Below are positions 5,747-5,768 of a DNA stretch of 5,768 nucleotides, piece after piece. The notes below the pieces were generated by a model that had not been told where the DNA came from, did not search any database, and saw only the letters and a program-made list of their open reading frames with translations. How positions within the stretch are numbered: position 1 is the stretch's first letter; each line of letters begins with the position of its first letter. The position numbers were made by a program, and so were the translations under genes. Origin of the DNA: Candidatus Woesearchaeota archaeon (GTDB taxonomy: Archaea; Nanobdellota; Nanobdellia; SCGC-AAA011-G17; GW2011-AR17); assembly GCA_003694495.1 (NCBI GenBank), contig RFJO01000101.1:1-5768 (forward strand). Direction: 5' to 3'.

Positions 5747-5768
5747 ATGGCCATTTTATCTAGGGAAG
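5747..5768 (+). CDS. Start of a + strand gene running off the window, N-terminus MAILSRE, possibly dCTP deaminase
   Basis: An ATG at 5747 opens a frame encoding M-A-I-L-S-R-E before the window ends. It is divergent from the DHH gene with 160 nt between the start codons, enough for two promoters. dCTP deaminases (Dcd, which make dUTP from dCTP) commonly start M(A)ILSdreI, so the first residues are suggestive. With only seven codons, chance is entirely possible. No Shine-Dalgarno site precedes the ATG. A weak TATA-like GATAAACT at about 5715-5722 lies near -28, the leaderless distance seen at the two other promoters here, but it is poor compared with them. Treat both the gene and the identity as tentative. 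Confidence 0.3.

Noticed and set aside
1..5768. Mobile element, CRISPR array, tRNA/rRNA, toxin-antitoxin or defence system
   Set aside because: No terminal inverted repeats, regularly spaced repeats, cloverleaf sequence, transposase or nuclease-helicase gene combination is visible, and the complete genes belong to ordinary housekeeping families.

Overview
The window looks like chromosomal DNA from an AT-rich archaeon with short intergenic gaps. The evidence is a DNA topoisomerase I of archaeal build (DYDIEGE Toprim motif, SYPRTSS active site, two C-terminal zinc fingers), TATA-like boxes centred about 26-27 nt upstream of two start codons with no Shine-Dalgarno site (leaderless transcription), and a purine-rich Shine-Dalgarno site only at the internal gene of a run. 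A DPANN-type lineage (Woesearchaeota/Pacearchaeota-like) would fit the base composition and gene content, but that is inference and not proven by the sequence.

Layout on the + strand: positions 1-1164 hold the 3' part of a multi-spanning membrane protein with an extracytoplasmic C-terminal domain, most like a GT-C-fold glycosyltransferase. It is followed 25 nt later by a CorC/CNNM-type magnesium transporter (1190-2422) that is probably co-transcribed with it. A 36-nt gap carrying a TATA-like box leads to topA (2459-4549). On the - strand, a stand-alone DHH/DHHA1 phosphoesterase (5586-4546) converges on topA, and the two genes overlap by 4 nt in a shared TTAA. After a 160-nt divergent intergenic region, a new + strand reading frame opens at 5747 (MAILSRE...) and leaves the window. 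Its first residues resemble dCTP deaminase, but this rests on only seven codons.

The genes do not form an obvious pathway. They are surface glycan or protein modification, Mg2+ homeostasis, DNA topology, and a nucleotide or oligonucleotide phosphoesterase. I see no mobile element, CRISPR array, tRNA or rRNA, toxin-antitoxin pair or defence island, and no convincing sign of an undescribed system. The points worth a second look are small-scale: the leaderless versus Shine-Dalgarno start logic, interlocked convergent gene ends with terminator-like T-tracts inside the opposing ORF, a histidine-to-arginine change in the DHHA1 glycine motif, and two related GTTTAAA/TTTAAAC hairpins near the end of the first gene.
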